Shown in pieces: positions 30,776 through 42,267 of a DNA stretch of 64,000 nucleotides. Source of the stretch: Przewalskia tangutica (Eukaryota > Streptophyta > Magnoliopsida > Solanales > Solanaceae); contig CM056728.1 of NCBI GenBank assembly GCA_029844215.1, forward strand, positions 5,544,001 to 5,608,000, in the 5' to 3' direction. Numbering within the stretch: the stretch's first letter is position 1; each line of letters begins with the position of its first letter. Below the pieces are notes generated by a model, which saw only the letters and a list, made by a program, of their open reading frames with translations, ran no database searches and was not told the DNA's origin. A program made the translations under genes and the position numbers.

Positions 30776-32201
30776 TGATCGGTGTATTTTATATACATCT
30801 TTTGAGTCAGTTTTAGTTAGTCTTTTGTCCCATTTTGCACATATAAGTGTTGTATTAGGGTAGTTTTTCTTTCTATTGAGTCAAAATGGTTGAAATGGCC
30901 AAATGGCGGAAAAAGAGCAAAAAGAGGTCAAAAGAGGAGATGCCAGAGCTGAAAACAGAGAAAGTGGCGAACGAGGCTAAAATCGGACAGCCGCGGCCTC
31001 CTGCAGCCTAACAAGCGCGGCGCCACTATTCGAGAGGCGAAGACTTCGCGGGCGCCCACTATTCGTAGCGAAGACTTCAGCCGCGCTACCGAATGGCAGT
31101 CACGAGGCCGCGGCGCCTAAACATCCGAGGAGCTACAGAAGATACTGGCCGCGCTACCGAACAGCGAATATCGGGCGCGGCGCCAAAACACCGACGGATC
31201 GCGAGAACTTCCGGCGGCGCTGCACTGCGGGCGCGACGCGGAAAAATTAGGTCTTTTGACAGATTTTTGGGCCAGGCCTGCAGGGAAAAGAAGGAGGCGT
31301 TTTTAAACCTATAAAAGGAGAACCCTAGGCAATTTTCAAGGGGTTCCCCTTCTTGCACAACTCAAGATTTTGGCTTGGAGATTGGATACCATTAACTTAG
31401 TACTTTCTTTTCCTTTTTCTTTTCTTTAATTCAGTTTGCATGATGAACTTTGAATTAGTTCTTGTCATATTCATGGCTAGGAACTAATTCTCTTATAGGG
31501 CTTTCTATGTTGAATTTCTTGAAACTTATGTTATAAATTAATGCATGCTTATGGTTATTTTTCTTATTGAGAGATCTATCCAATAATTGAGTTGAATTCT
31601 TGCTAACTAATTGACAACTAGTTATCACTATATGATTTCTAATCAGATTCTGAAAATGGGGGATTGTGAATATGCTGTAAGTTGGGTAGACAGGCTTGAA
31701 TTGGGGATGAAAATACCTCAATTAGTTTTGTAGCATTGATGAGAGGCTTAACAACCCTAATTTTGCGCATTGTGCGTGACGGTCAACTAGGTTTTTGTTC
31801 TTAATCCTCCTATAGAGTTACCCTTATCGTGAAAGTTAGGTAAGGAACAATCTGGGTTGAGTGTTTATATAACCCTAACGGAGTATAAAACGATTTCGTA
31901 AACTGATTTATCAAAAGAAGAATACCATAAGTAATGCATTAGTAAGTAGCATAAGCGGATAGTGAGGATACATAGAAGCCTATTCTCATCACATCCAAGT
32001 AATTCTTTATATTTACTTATCTTTAATAATTCTTAGTTATAAACCAAACAATCAATCATTAATTCACCAAATAGATACTAGAAGATAGATAATTGGTACT
32101 TGAACCTAATCTGAGGGCGATATTGGTCTTATCTAAGACTATACTACTTGATATGATAACGTGCACTTGCGTTTAAAAGTGTGTGCATATTACGCGCATC
32201 A
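30776..32201 (+). repeat. 5' LTR of element B (1,426 bp)
   Basis: Intact TG...CA ends; degraded GC-palindrome array at 30988-31243; TATAAAAGG at 31310-31318; directly followed by the PBS region. Confidence 0.92.
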
Positions 32202-32207
32202 AGTTTT

Positions 32208-32225
32208 TGGCGCCGTTGCCGGGGA
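32208..32225 (+). other. Primer binding site of element B, tRNA-Asp type
   Basis: The same 18-nt TGGCGCCGTTGCCGGGGA as in element A, six bases after the LTR end. Confidence 0.92.
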
Positions 32226-32351
32226 TTAGGCATAGTTCAATATCAAATTTATTTATTTTTAATTTCTAATTTGGTTTTATGTATAGTTTTTTTTTTTAAA
32301 TTTTGTTTGTTTTATGTATTTATTGTGTGAAAACAAGGGTGCCGTGATTCT

Positions 32352-32600
32352 TTGTTGGTTTTGATGCATCTCAGGGATCCTGAAGATATGGATTACTACT
32401 GTCAATATGATCGAGCTCCAACCATAGAGGAAGAGAGGGAGGAATTACGAGAAACTCTACTCAGTCTCACGAGGTCCCAAGCTCAGTTCATGGACGAAAT
32501 GAGGTTGGGTATAAAGAAGTTGGAAACGCAAATAGCAGAACTCGCGATCATATTCAACAATGACGACAAGTTGAGAGCACGAATCACACCCAACTATTGA
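32352..32600 (+). CDS. Short coiled-coil ORF at the gag position of element B
   Basis: The 82-residue ORF includes MDYYCQYDRAPTIEEEREEL, then LTRSQAQFMDEMRLGIKKLE and TQIAELA. The last part resembles the linker of Athila gag just before protease, where a heptad-like helix ending in LE.QIGQLA is typical. The capsid domain, zinc knuckle and protease are absent. It may be a deletion remnant of gag or a reduced oligomerisation domain. Downstream to 32960 the frames are broken and nothing else is recognised. Confidence 0.5.
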   Translation: MLVLMHLRDPEDMDYYCQYDRAPTIEEEREELRETLLSLTRSQAQFMDEMRLGIKKLETQIAELAIIFNNDDKLRARITPNY

Positions 32601-32969
32601 GGAATTTGGTGAGATAGTTGGTGTAGAGAAGGAAAAGATTGCGAAATCAATTATTCACCTTCGATTACGTGGAAATTCTTTTTCATGCACCTATCACAGA
32701 AGAAACACCACTAGCTATCACGAATGACTCCCAATTAGGAATTGCATACCATCAAAGGCAACCCCCAGAGTCAAGAGATGTAGAGAATTTCACGGGTTCC
32801 TACAAAATAAGAAGCCTAAAAGACAAACTCATCTTGTGTGCTTGGGGGATACTTGTATGTTTAAGGCCCCTGTTTGAACAAATAGTTATAGGGAAATTGA
32901 GACCTATAGCAATAAATCTGTGGATTATGGCGGTTCGCAGAAGTATCCAATGGGCACTCAGAAAGGTTA

Positions 32970-33025
32970 ATTGCGTCCGGCTAAAAGACGTAAAAGACAG
33001 CGCTTCTTGGGAGGCAACCCAACGT
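32970..33025 (+). promoter_or_regulatory. Conserved hairpin motif, element B
   Basis: GCGTCCGGCTAAAAGACG and ACAGCGCTTCTTGGGAGGCA precede CCCAA. The hairpin TTGGG / CCCAA is at 33007-33022. It matches 22855-22915 of element A closely, in contrast to the unrelated sequence upstream. Confidence 0.7.
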
Positions 33026-33225
33026 TTTCAATTATGTTATTTTAATTTCTGTCTTTATTTTATTTTATTGTGTCTAGAACAATCTCACGGTCTTGGAGTC
33101 TTGTGTTTTGTGCTGTGATTGACAGGTACAGGGAAATAAACTGAAGAAAAGCAAGGATTTCCAGAAAAGCGGGTAGCCATGCTGATGCGAGGGCATGGCG
33201 CAAAAGAGTGAACATGCACGAAGTT

Positions 33226-33447
33226 TAAGAGCCGCGCCCGATGAGCGCGGCGCCAAAAGAGCTGAACATGCACTGAAGTTTAAGAGCCGCGGCGCCCAGT
33301 AGCAGGGCCGCGGCGCCGAAATATCTGAAAAGGTGCTGAAGTTTAAGCGCCGCGGCGCCCCGTAACAGGGCCGCGGCGCCAAAAGTCCCGAAGGAGCGCA
33401 GGAGTTTAAGCGCCGCGGCGCCAAAAGCAGGGCCGCGGCGCCGAAGC
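33226..33447. repeat. GC-palindrome array upstream of ORF2, element B
   Basis: At least six clear copies of GCCGCGGCGCC, alternating GCGCCGCGGCGCC and CAGGGCCGCGGCGCC contexts, with a pair about every 60 bp and TTTAAG between pairs. Arrangement and motif equal the LTR U3 array of element A. Confidence 0.9.
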
Positions 33448-33935
33448 GGGAATCCAGAAACTTAAAACGCCCAAAAATCAGATTTTCCCCAATTCCAACT
33501 TCAAAAACCTAACCTTCCCTCTCCAAAAACCCACGAAATTTCAGAAACTCTCCCACAAATCCTCCACAAATCCAACCCAACCACAACCTAAACTCTTAAA
33601 TTCCCAAAAACCCCCAACTATCTCAAACAACAAAGCTCCATTCCATAGCCTCAACCCACCAATTGAAACAAGAACAAGCTTGAATCTTCTCATCAAAAGG
33701 TAATCCCTATCTTTGTTCTTGAATCCTTTCACTGAAGTCATAGGAGGTAGTAGTTGGGAAGAGTATTGTAGTTGGAGTAGTTTGAGTACTGAAAAGTTGG
33801 TTGTGAAGTTGGAGAAAAGAGTAGAAAAGGAGGTTGTGGACATTGTTGAAGTTTGGGGGTGTTATCGCTGCTAGTTGTTGAGTGTGTAGGAGACATTGTG
33901 CCACAAAAATCAGAAGCTGCAGATTTTGTTTAAAA

Positions 33936-35048
33936 ATGGCCACCAGAAAGAGAAGAGGATCCACATCCACCCCAACCCCCACAATACGATGAAAATAGAT
34001 TTGTGAGTTACCAGGCCTTCCAAAGATACAAAAGGCTTGATAGCAGACCAGTAATTCCAGAAAGAGGAATGGATTACCAAAGGGGATCTTATGGGGAGGA
34101 AGACATTTATGAGCCCATCCGGGCTATGATAGAGCTAAGGGGGTGGAAGAGATTTATCAATCCGGAGAAGATAACACCAGTGAATACAACAATGGTGCGG
34201 GAATTTTATGCAAACTTTCCGGAGACGAGAAGGGTGCTTTGTAAGGAAATTATATGCTGTGGCGGAAGCAATAAATGCGACTCTAAAGCGGTGGATGTTG
34301 AAGGAGGAATTGGTGATCGGAGCCATTTTAGAACATGGTCTAGGAGCACCGACAACATCAACTGGGATACCGTTGCAAACACCGTCAGCTACCCTGGAGC
34401 TGCTTTTGAGATTGGAAGAAATGGATCTAGAGCACTGAGTAGGTGCCAATTCAACAAGGCAGCCAAGGCTTGGCTGTATTTAAATCGATGCCGCGTGATT
34501 TCATCTACGACTTCACCAGAGTACAGAAGACAGGATTAAGTTGATTTATGGAATTATGAGGGGGCTGACAATTGATGTGGGAAAAGAGATAGTGCAGAGC
34601 ATCGAAGAAATCAGCAGGTTGGTGACAACAGGTGGTTTGGGACACGGCTCGCTTATTACCAATCTATGCCACATGAGTGCGGTCCCACAACTACCCACAG
34701 ATACTCGTGAAAGAAACCAACTGCCAGTGTCCTATGGGATAGTGCACTCTTTCCTGCACCCCACCAAAGGCGTGACGGAGAGCACCACCAAGCGGCAGCA
34801 GCAGCGAAGGCCGCCATGGATGAAGATGAGCACGAAATAGGGGCTCAATATGGCGGGACCCGACCACCGCCAACCACAAGCGAGAACCTTGAGCCTGATG
34901 GGGCAATTGTACCAACATCGAGAGGAGATGATGCGCACCGCAAACAGTAGTACAAGGACAGCAAGAAACAAGGCAACAAATCGACGAGCTGAGTGTCTTG
35001 TTCAACCAATGGTCGATGCATTATCCACCGCCACCACCACCATTTTAA
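33936..35048 (+). pseudogene. ORF2 of element B: 'putative plant transposon protein'-like ORF
   Basis: Same protein family as 23713-24889. The start MATRKRRGSTSTP is followed by one extra C in a C-run (33970s) that breaks the frame. It resumes FVSYQAFQRYKRL and ERGMDYQRGSYGEEDIYEPI, then NTTMVREFYANFPE. Further shifts occur near 34220-34260 and 34500-34540 before IMRGLTIDVGKEIVQ and RNQLPVSYGIVHSFLHP. The Gln-rich C-terminus is present but scrambled, and the polyproline end and TAA (35046-35048) are kept. Several indels sit at CAG motifs, which makes consensus error likely for some. Retention in two subfamilies argues that the ORF matters to the element. Confidence 0.78.
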
Positions 35049-35119
35049 CCAAAGTTTGTAAGTGTCTTATTTTCTTTACTATCTTTGAGTCTACACACAT
35101 TGGGGACAATGTGTGATTT

Positions 35120-36270
35120 AAGTTTGGGGGTGTGTTTTTGTGTTTTAGTTTTTATTTGTGTGTCATGTTATGTTTTATTTAAGTCTTTTTATTTGTTTTA
35201 TATTTATTTTGAGTCACCAAAATTTTTTCTTTTCGAGTCATAATTGCCTGTCAAAAATCATGTATGTTGTAGTTGCTAGAAACACCTAGTGAAGTAAGGT
35301 GGAATAATGTAAAGGAATTGAAGCAACTATCTAAACACTTAGGTTAGATATGCCAAAAACTCACAGAATCTGTCTATTTGGAGTTTCTTGCTTGAGTTAT
35401 GCATGCTAAATGATAAATGCTTATGTGTTATGAGTGCTTGCTATTTGAGGCGAAATAGTTAGGATATGCATGTTAGGGAGATGACTCAGACATTTCTTTG
35501 ATAGCCAATTCTTACCATTCTTTTCTATCCCGTACTTTAAAAATATCCCTAGTCAACCCCATTGAACCTAAATTTGAAACTCTTCTTTGACACCCTATAT
35601 TCCCACAAATTGTGCCATAAGTGAAAATATGAAATAGTGGAGTACATTGTGTTAAAAAGAAGAAACAAAAAGAGTGAACAAGTTTGATGCACCCCAATGA
35701 AAAAATAATAAGAAAGAGGCAAAAGCTTAAGTTTGGGGGTGCCTATTAGTATAATACACTTCACTCTCCCAAAACAAAAGAGGGGAAGGATAGAATTGAA
35801 GTGAAGGAAAGAATCAAAAGAAAAAGGGAAAAATTGAAAAGCCAAAGAGCTTATGGTACAGAAAACTGAGCCTAAATGCCTATCTTTACCAACCCCTACC
35901 TAAGTCTACATTACAACCCTCAAAGTCCTGAAGATCTCTTTTATGCATATCCAGAATTAGTGGAGAATAGCAAGTAAGCATGCCATAGGAATTCTTGAAT
36001 TTATATGCATGATTTAGTATATCGACTCCCATTAAGCATGATGAATATGAGTTTGCGAAATATCTAGCTTCATGTGTTTAGTGTGCTGAAAATTTCATGC
36101 TATATGTTCCTGCATATTATTCTGCTAATCTTCATGTTTTTCTAGCTAACATTTATGCAGCAAAAAGTGATTAATGACAGGGGAGTCTTTTATTTTTCGT
36201 TTCATTGAGTCTTTTAGTTTATTTCTTTCTATCTTTGCTCGAGGGCGAGCAAAGGTTAAGTTTGGGGGTA
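35120..36270 (+). promoter_or_regulatory. Polypurine-like tracts and terminal hairpin, element B
   Basis: AAGTTTGGGGGTG at 35120-35132 and 35729-35741, and AAGTTTGGGGGTA at 36258-36270 before the 3' LTR; a fourth copy is at 33849-33861. The CTTTGCTCG / CGAGCAAAG hairpin is at 36233-36254. Positions mirror those in element A. Confidence 0.75.
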
Positions 36271-36272
36271 TT

Positions 36273-37663
36273 TGATCGGTGTATTTTATATACACCTTTT
36301 GAGTCAGTTTTAGTTAGTCTTTTGTCCCATTTTGCACATATAAGTGTTGTATTAGGGTAGTTTTTCTTTCTATTGAGTCAAAGTGGTTGAAATGGTCAAA
36401 TGGCGGAAAAGGAGCAAAAAGAGGGCAAAAGAGGAGATGCGAGTCAAAGCAGAAAGTGGCGACGAGGCTAAAATCGGACCAGCGCGCGGCCTCCTGCGAC
36501 AAAGCAAGGCGCGCCCACTATTCGTGAGCGAAGGACTCGGCCGCGGCTTCTCGAGCAGCAGTCAGGGCGCGGCGCTAAACATCCGAGAGCTACAGAAGAT
36601 ACAGTGCCGCGGCTACCGAGCAGCGAGATATCGGTAGCGGCGCCAAAACACCCGACGGATCACAGAACTTCCGGCGCCGCGGCGCCGACGCGGAACAATG
36701 AGGGCTTTTGACGGATTTTTGGGCGAGCTGCGAGAGAAAGAAGGAGGCGTTTTTAAACCTATAAAAGGAGAACCCTAGGCAGTTTTCAAGGGGTTCCCCT
36801 TCTTGCACAACTCAAGATTTTGGCTTGGAGATTGGATACCATTAACTTAGTACTTTCTTTTCCTTTTTCTTTTCTTTAATTCAGTTTGCATGATGAACTT
36901 TGAATTAGTTCTTGTCATATTCATGGCTAGGAACTAATTCTCTTATAGGGCTTTCTATGTTGAATTTCTTGAAACTTATGTTATAAATTAATGCATGCTT
37001 ATGGTTATTTTTCTTATTGAGAGATCTATCCAATAATTGAGTTGAATTCTTGGTAACTAATTGACAACTAGTTATCACTATATGATTTCTAATCAGATTC
37101 TGAAAAGGGGGGAGTGTGAATATGCTGTAAGTTGGGTAGACAGGCTTGAATTGGGGATGAAAATACCTCAATTAGTTTTGTAGCGTTGATGAGAGGCTTA
37201 ACAACCCTAATTTTGCGCATTGTGCGTGACGGTCAACTAGGTTTTTGTTCTTAATCCTCCTATAGAGTTACCCTTATCAGCGAAAGTTAGGTAAGGAACA
37301 ATACTGGGGTTGAGTGTTTATATAACCCTAACGGGAGTATAAAACGATTTCGTAAACCTGCTTTCTCCAAAAGAAGAATACCATAAGTAATGCATTAGTA
37401 AGTAGCATAAGCGGATAGTGAGGATACATAGAAGCCATATTCTCATCACATCTGAAGTAATTCTTTATATTTACTTATCTTTAATAATTCTTAGTTATAA
37501 ACCAAACAATCAATCATTAATTCACCAAATAGATACTAGAAGATAGATAATTGGTACTTGAACCCTAATCCTAGAGGACGATATTCGGTCTTATCTAAGA
37601 CTATACTACTTGATACGATAACGTGCACTTGCGTTTAAAAGTGTGTGCATATTACGCGCATCA
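36273..37663 (+). repeat. 3' LTR of element B (1,391 bp)
   Basis: Starts TGATCGGTGT after the PPT and ends ACGCGCATCA. Very similar to 30776-32201 except in 36420-36730, where many CAG/CTG sites are altered. TATAAAAGG is at 36760-36768. Confidence 0.92.
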
Positions 37664-38960
37664 CAAACCCCAATAACTGAGGCTAATTTAATAGTACACA
37701 CACAGATGGTGATCGCTGAGGGAAACAGTCAAGTGTACACACAAAATACATACAGTATACCTGCAGATCTACTGCAGTAAGTGCTCAAATATGCTGTAAA
37801 TACACCAGTCAGATGTAGGCAGAGACAGAAATAAACCCCAAAACGTAATATTTTCAGTTTCAAAGAAAGACCAATTAATCCTACATGTGATAGAGCTACA
37901 AACTGAAGGCGAGATGCAAACAGGGGATATAATGCGACGTGACATAAATAATGCAATATGTTAATGCCAGCATCATTTAGCGACTTAATGACGGGATTCA
38001 AAATAGCTGCCAGGACTTCCCGACATCGTGACAGTTAAACACTTAGATATGCATATTTGTTTACTAACCAGTTTTAAGATAGACATGATGCGATTCTGTG
38101 TACTCTTCGCGATGAAATGCTCATATCTTTGTGAATACACTAGTCAGATGTAAGCAGTAGGTAGAGACAGAAATAAGAAGCAAAACAGGAGCATATGATG
38201 ACTCAGGAAAACTTTTATGTCAATATGGAGGCATTTTGAACTTAGACAAGCAAGGGTAATTACTTAGTTAGTTCAGCAGGTAGCATTAACACACATGACT
38301 AGTTAGACGAACATGCTGAACATAGAGATGACAAGAATCAAACAGTAATGGCCCTTCATATATGCAGAATGTAAATTGGACATGTAATCATATTCGAACT
38401 ATATATTAAACATGATAACACTACAAACAAGTTCAACACAATCGAGACAATTTCCAGTAAATCCAAAATCAGACCCCCGTCGCGCCACAACTAACAGACA
38501 TCCCAGGCTACAACTAAAGGCAAAGTCGTTAAATATTACCCATTTAACTGGAAAAACTAAACATGCTTGAACCATTCTTGACAAATCAAACACACTCAGA
38601 TTCACGAAATGCAAGGGAAAAATGAGAAAAATGGGTTTACCTTCTCCGGGCAGCGAACCGAGGCAGCGTATCAAGTCGTCGACTCGCTCGGGTTTTGGTT
38701 TTGCGATGCGAATAAGAGAGTAAGGCTTGTTTGCTGATTTCTTGCCTGATTTTGAAAGAAAGGGGTTTCGGACTTCCTGTGATGCTAATTGTCTGGGTGT
38801 TGAATCCCTAACTGTCGATGCCTTATCGAATATGCTGGTTTCCCCCCCCCCCCCCGTCTTGTATGTGCTTTTTGAAGGATGGTCTGGATTGTTGTGTTAT
38901 ACTGTGCTTACTACTGGCTTCCTGATTGAGTCCCAGGGGTGCCTTTCATGCGGACGATCT

Positions 38961-38969
38961 CCTTTTATA
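38961..38969 (-). promoter_or_regulatory. Probable TATA box of the Tat LTR promoter
   Basis: Minus strand TATAAAAGG in the context GGGCTATAAAAGGAG, about 1 kb into the LTR, a usual U3 position. No other support. Confidence 0.5.
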
Positions 38970-39948
38970 GCCCTGATTTAGGTTTCGATTTAGGGAAAGT
39001 CTTTATGACGATTTGGACTGATTTTCTTGCTGGCTTTAACGATTTGGGTTAAGGATTTGTTACCATTTCGGGGTCGATTCGTTACTGTTTGGTGTTTATT
39101 GGTATTGATTTGGGTAGATTTGTTTGATTTGTGAGCTGATTCTTCGCGATTCGCATGAGATTACGGGTGAGGAGATGAAAGCGTGGCCGGTTCCATCTTC
39201 TTAGGTTTAGGTTAGTTAGATTTTAGGGTTGTTGGGCGATGGGGAAGACGATGATGGGCTGAGGGAAATGAAGGCTGCTGGGGGGGGTAATGGCTGAGGG
39301 AAGGTAAAGGGCTAGGGCGTGGGCTTCTGATAAGGGAAAATAAAGGGGTAGGGCGAACTGGGCCTTGCGGGTTGGGCTGCGGGTGTGGGGTGATGTTGGG
39401 CTATTTAATTAGGGGTAGAGTTTAAGTGTATTAGTTTTAGGTATTATCTATTTAATTAGTGCTAAATTATTTAAATTATGATTAGATTATTTATGTGCTT
39501 TATTAATCTATTTTTTTTTTTAAATTATTACAAAAAATGAAGACGGGCGTGCTATTTAATTAGTGCTTAATATTTATAATGCGATGCTGTTATTAAAACT
39601 TATTTATTATGCGTATTTTATTATTATTTAAGTTAAGATTAAATTATCTTAATCTTGTTTTGCGTATTAATAAACGTGACTATGCTATTTAACACGACGT
39701 CATTGTCAAATCATTTATTTATTTAAGAATTATGACACGGCTTAAAATTAATAAATGCAGGCGCGGGACTCTAAGTGCTTAATATTCTACGTAAGACGAG
39801 GTGCCATTATTAAATTGCTTATTTATGCATGTATTAACGATTTATCGTCGCATTTTATTATATAAAAAAAATCATAAAAATTATTTGCGAAATTAGTGTA
39901 ATTTTATAGCTGATGACTGGACGGGAGGGTCAAAATTGGGTGTCAACA

Positions 39949-42267
39949 AATATTTTTCGGTCGGGGCCACTGTACATGGCCATGGGAAAGCGGCCGCGAC
40001 GGAAGTTCGAAAGTTCGCAGAGGTTTTGTGTGGCCGCAGGCTGCGAGGCGGGTTCTGCGAGGGTGAGTGGAAAAATCTGAACTGTTTTGTTTTAAAAAAG
40101 GCCATGGTAGGGTGACAAGTGTCCCCCCCCCCCATCTGATTTCTGCATGTACTATTAATTGACCAAGTCTTGAAGACTTGGTCATTCTTCAAGCTCTTCT
40201 CTCTCTCTAAATTAGAAGCTCTTCCTTCTCTCTAGAAAATCAAGAGGAAATCAAGTATTGAGAAAAATCTGAAAAGTGTGGCAAGAAGGAAACTCATTTG
40301 CAAGCTTGTAGGAGTTGTTGTGGTGGTGTTTTTGGAAAGGAGGCTAGCAAATTTGTTGGATTAATTTGGCTAAAGCTCTAAGGTAACAATTCTTTCTCTT
40401 GTTACTAGTTGGTGTTGCATGTGAAGAAGAAAGAACTTGTAGTTGAAAATATTGCTCTTAGATAAATTGCATGTAAGAAATATGGTTTGGATATAAAAGG
40501 ATTTGATAAGAAGGTTATGTAAGCATGTTGTAGCCAAAATACTACCTTAAACTTGTTAAGTTAGTTGTTATACATTGTGGGGCAGAATTTTACACATCCA
40601 AGTTTAGGTGTGTAATCCCCGTTGAATTAATTGGATTGTTGAGCCTTAAAAGTGGCGTTTGGATGTTGAATTCGGCCTTGAAAAAGGTGGCAAAGTATGT
40701 AGAAACAAAGGAAATGCTGCCAAATTTTCCATAGAATTTAGTAACTTTAAACTTGGAATATTCTACGTTGTAGCTTGAGGTTATTAAACGTATTATGGTC
40801 ATTATAGGTTGACGTACTACGTGCGGTATTTTGGACTTAGCAAGTGGATTGACCGAAGAGGTATGTGGAACTTTCCTATCTCTTGAGCATGAATAGCTTT
40901 ACCTATATAGTACGGTAGACGTACAAGGTTTTGATATCCCTTACTTGTTTTAAGGATGGCCAAGTTTGGTATGTAAGGGGGATTAACTCATTTCTTCAAA
41001 AGTATTAAGGATGTCTTGAGTTTTCAAAGTTAAGGGACTTGATGTGTTTAAGTATATGATTCTTGTTTCTTTTTAAAAAGTGTAAGTCCCTTGGGTTTAG
41101 GAAAATGTATTTGACTAAGGCATAACGTTAATATAATGACTTTATGGGAAGTTGGTTATATTAGCTTTATGGAAGGTTAACAAAGGAAGATTTACTCTAA
41201 GTTAAATGAGTACGGATAAATGATTTGAAGTTGTGAAAGGCAAATTGATTTCTAGGGCATTAATTGCCTAAGGTTTTAAAAGAGTAGAAGTACATAGTAC
41301 TTTGGGTTAAATTCCCAGATTTCATAAAGACATGTTAGTGCCTTAAGTAAACTAAAATGAGAATGTGTATGAACAAGATTAATAAGAAGTTAAGGGGTTT
41401 CTTAACTTGCTTGTATTATGTATGATAGCCGGTTTGTGCTAATGATATATTATTATTTATTACGGGGTCATTCCCCGGGTTGTGGCATTTGCATATTCCG
41501 TGGATTTGCTACCCACGATGCGAGGAATACCTCATGCGAGTCCGTAGAGCTCATGCGGGTGAAATAGTCCCATGCGGGTGAGTACAGCCTATGCGAGGAA
41601 TACCTCATGCGGGTCCACATGACCCATGCGGGTGAAATAGTCCCAGGAGTAGGAGTGCTTAATGATACTGCGGGGCGGATGACCTTGCTTTGACCATGAG
41701 CTTCCTATTTTCATGCAGTATAGTATATGCTTGATATTCTCATTGTTAGTAAGGCACAATGTTCTGTAAACTGATTATCTTACATGTCTCCAGTTATTTT
41801 AGACTTATGAGGTACTTTCAGTATTTTTTCCAGTTTCGCATACTTAGTACGTATTGTGTCGACGACTCTTCCTGGGCTGCGTCATGCCGTAGGTAGGGTA
41901 GCGGTGGTGGATTCTCACTCTTAGATCACCGCTCGTGTCGAGCTCCATTCCTCCGGAGGCTTGTTTTGTTGGTACGGTTTTTCCCTGATGCTATAGGTAT
42001 TATGTACATTCAGGGGTATGGCGGGGCCCTGTCCCGCCACATTTGTTTCCTAGAGGTCTGTAGTCACGTTTGTGGTTGGGCTGTAAGAACGAGTTGTACT
42101 TTTGATTAAGTATATTTTTTTATGGAAGACAGCCTTATCGGCTTGCCAGTGATGTTTGCTATATACAGGTTTATATGTTATGTATGTTCCGCTGCTATTC
42201 TCTGATGTATACCTGACGGGGTGCCCCGGTAGGGCACCAGTCGCGGCCCCGGGGTCGGGTCGTGACA
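39949..42267 (+). repeat. 3' LTR of the chromovirus, 5'-truncated
   Basis: Homologous to the solo LTR from about its base 270 (AATATT..CGGTCGGG) to the end GTCGGGTCGTGACA. The first part is missing at the border with the Tat LTR, consistent with Tat insertion here and later deletion. ATGCGGG subrepeats are at 41518-41645. The sequence after it, GTTAC, borders the Copia element directly. Confidence 0.85.

Larger units (their letters stand above)
30776..37663 (+). mobile_element. Athila-like non-autonomous LTR retrotransposon B (6,888 bp)
   Basis: LTRs start TGATCGGTGT and end ACGCGCATCA; the perfect target duplication CAAAC is at 30771-30775 and 37664-37668. It shares with element A the PBS, the CCCAA hairpin block, ORF2, the tracts and the terminal hairpin. 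Gag-protease is replaced by about 700 bp with a short coiled-coil ORF. LTRs of B differ from those of A throughout (for example GAGTCAGTTTTAGTTAGTC against GAGTCATTTTTAGTTAATC), so A and B are separate subfamilies. It interrupts the Tat 5' LTR. Confidence 0.9.
16100..39948 (-). mobile_element. Tat/Ogre-like LTR retrotransposon, minus strand, hosting two other elements
   Basis: Read on the minus strand: the 5' LTR starts TGTTGACACCCAATTTTGAC at 39948 and ends GTGACA at 29041. It is followed by a PBS, a leader, a gag (28179-27453, continuing at 18804-18572) and a long repeat-rich non-coding tail down to about 16100. The LTR start, PBS type, CCHC-like gag motif and tandem repeats near the 3' end are typical of the Tat lineage (Ogre/Retand). 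No protease, RT, RNase H or integrase was found, and the 3' LTR is missing. It is therefore either a non-autonomous member or a deleted one. Athila-like element A interrupts its gag and element B its 5' LTR. Confidence 0.7.
29041..39948 (-). repeat. 5' LTR of the Tat-like element, interrupted by element B
   Basis: Starts (minus) TGTTGACACCCAATTTTGAC at 39948 and ends GGGGCGTGACA at 29041. Without element B and its duplication it is about 4.0 kb, a length usual for the lineage. The pieces are 29041-30775 and 37664-39948. A run of 15 C lies near 38839-38853. No conserved ORF is present in either piece. Confidence 0.75.
11097..42267 (+). mobile_element. Ty3/Gypsy chromovirus (Tekay-like), split by nested elements
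   Basis: A 5' LTR remnant (11097-11290), PBS, gag and pol with a truncated chromodomain (to about 16090) lie on the left. A 3' LTR lacking its first 270 bp or so (39949-42267) lies on the right. The 5' remnant and the 3' LTR share a nearly identical stretch of about 65 bp around 11098-11160 / 42060-42125, whereas the solo LTR at 6748-9717 is clearly different there. This is why I pair them as one element. Between them sits a Tat-like element that itself carries two Athila-like insertions. A deletion must have removed the chromodomain end, the start of the 3' LTR and the far LTR of the Tat element. Pairing is inference. Confidence 0.6.

Noticed and set aside
38839..38853. Run of 15 C as a functional G-quadruplex-like site
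   Set aside because: A single homopolymer inside an LTR, probably of uncertain length in the consensus; no supporting context.
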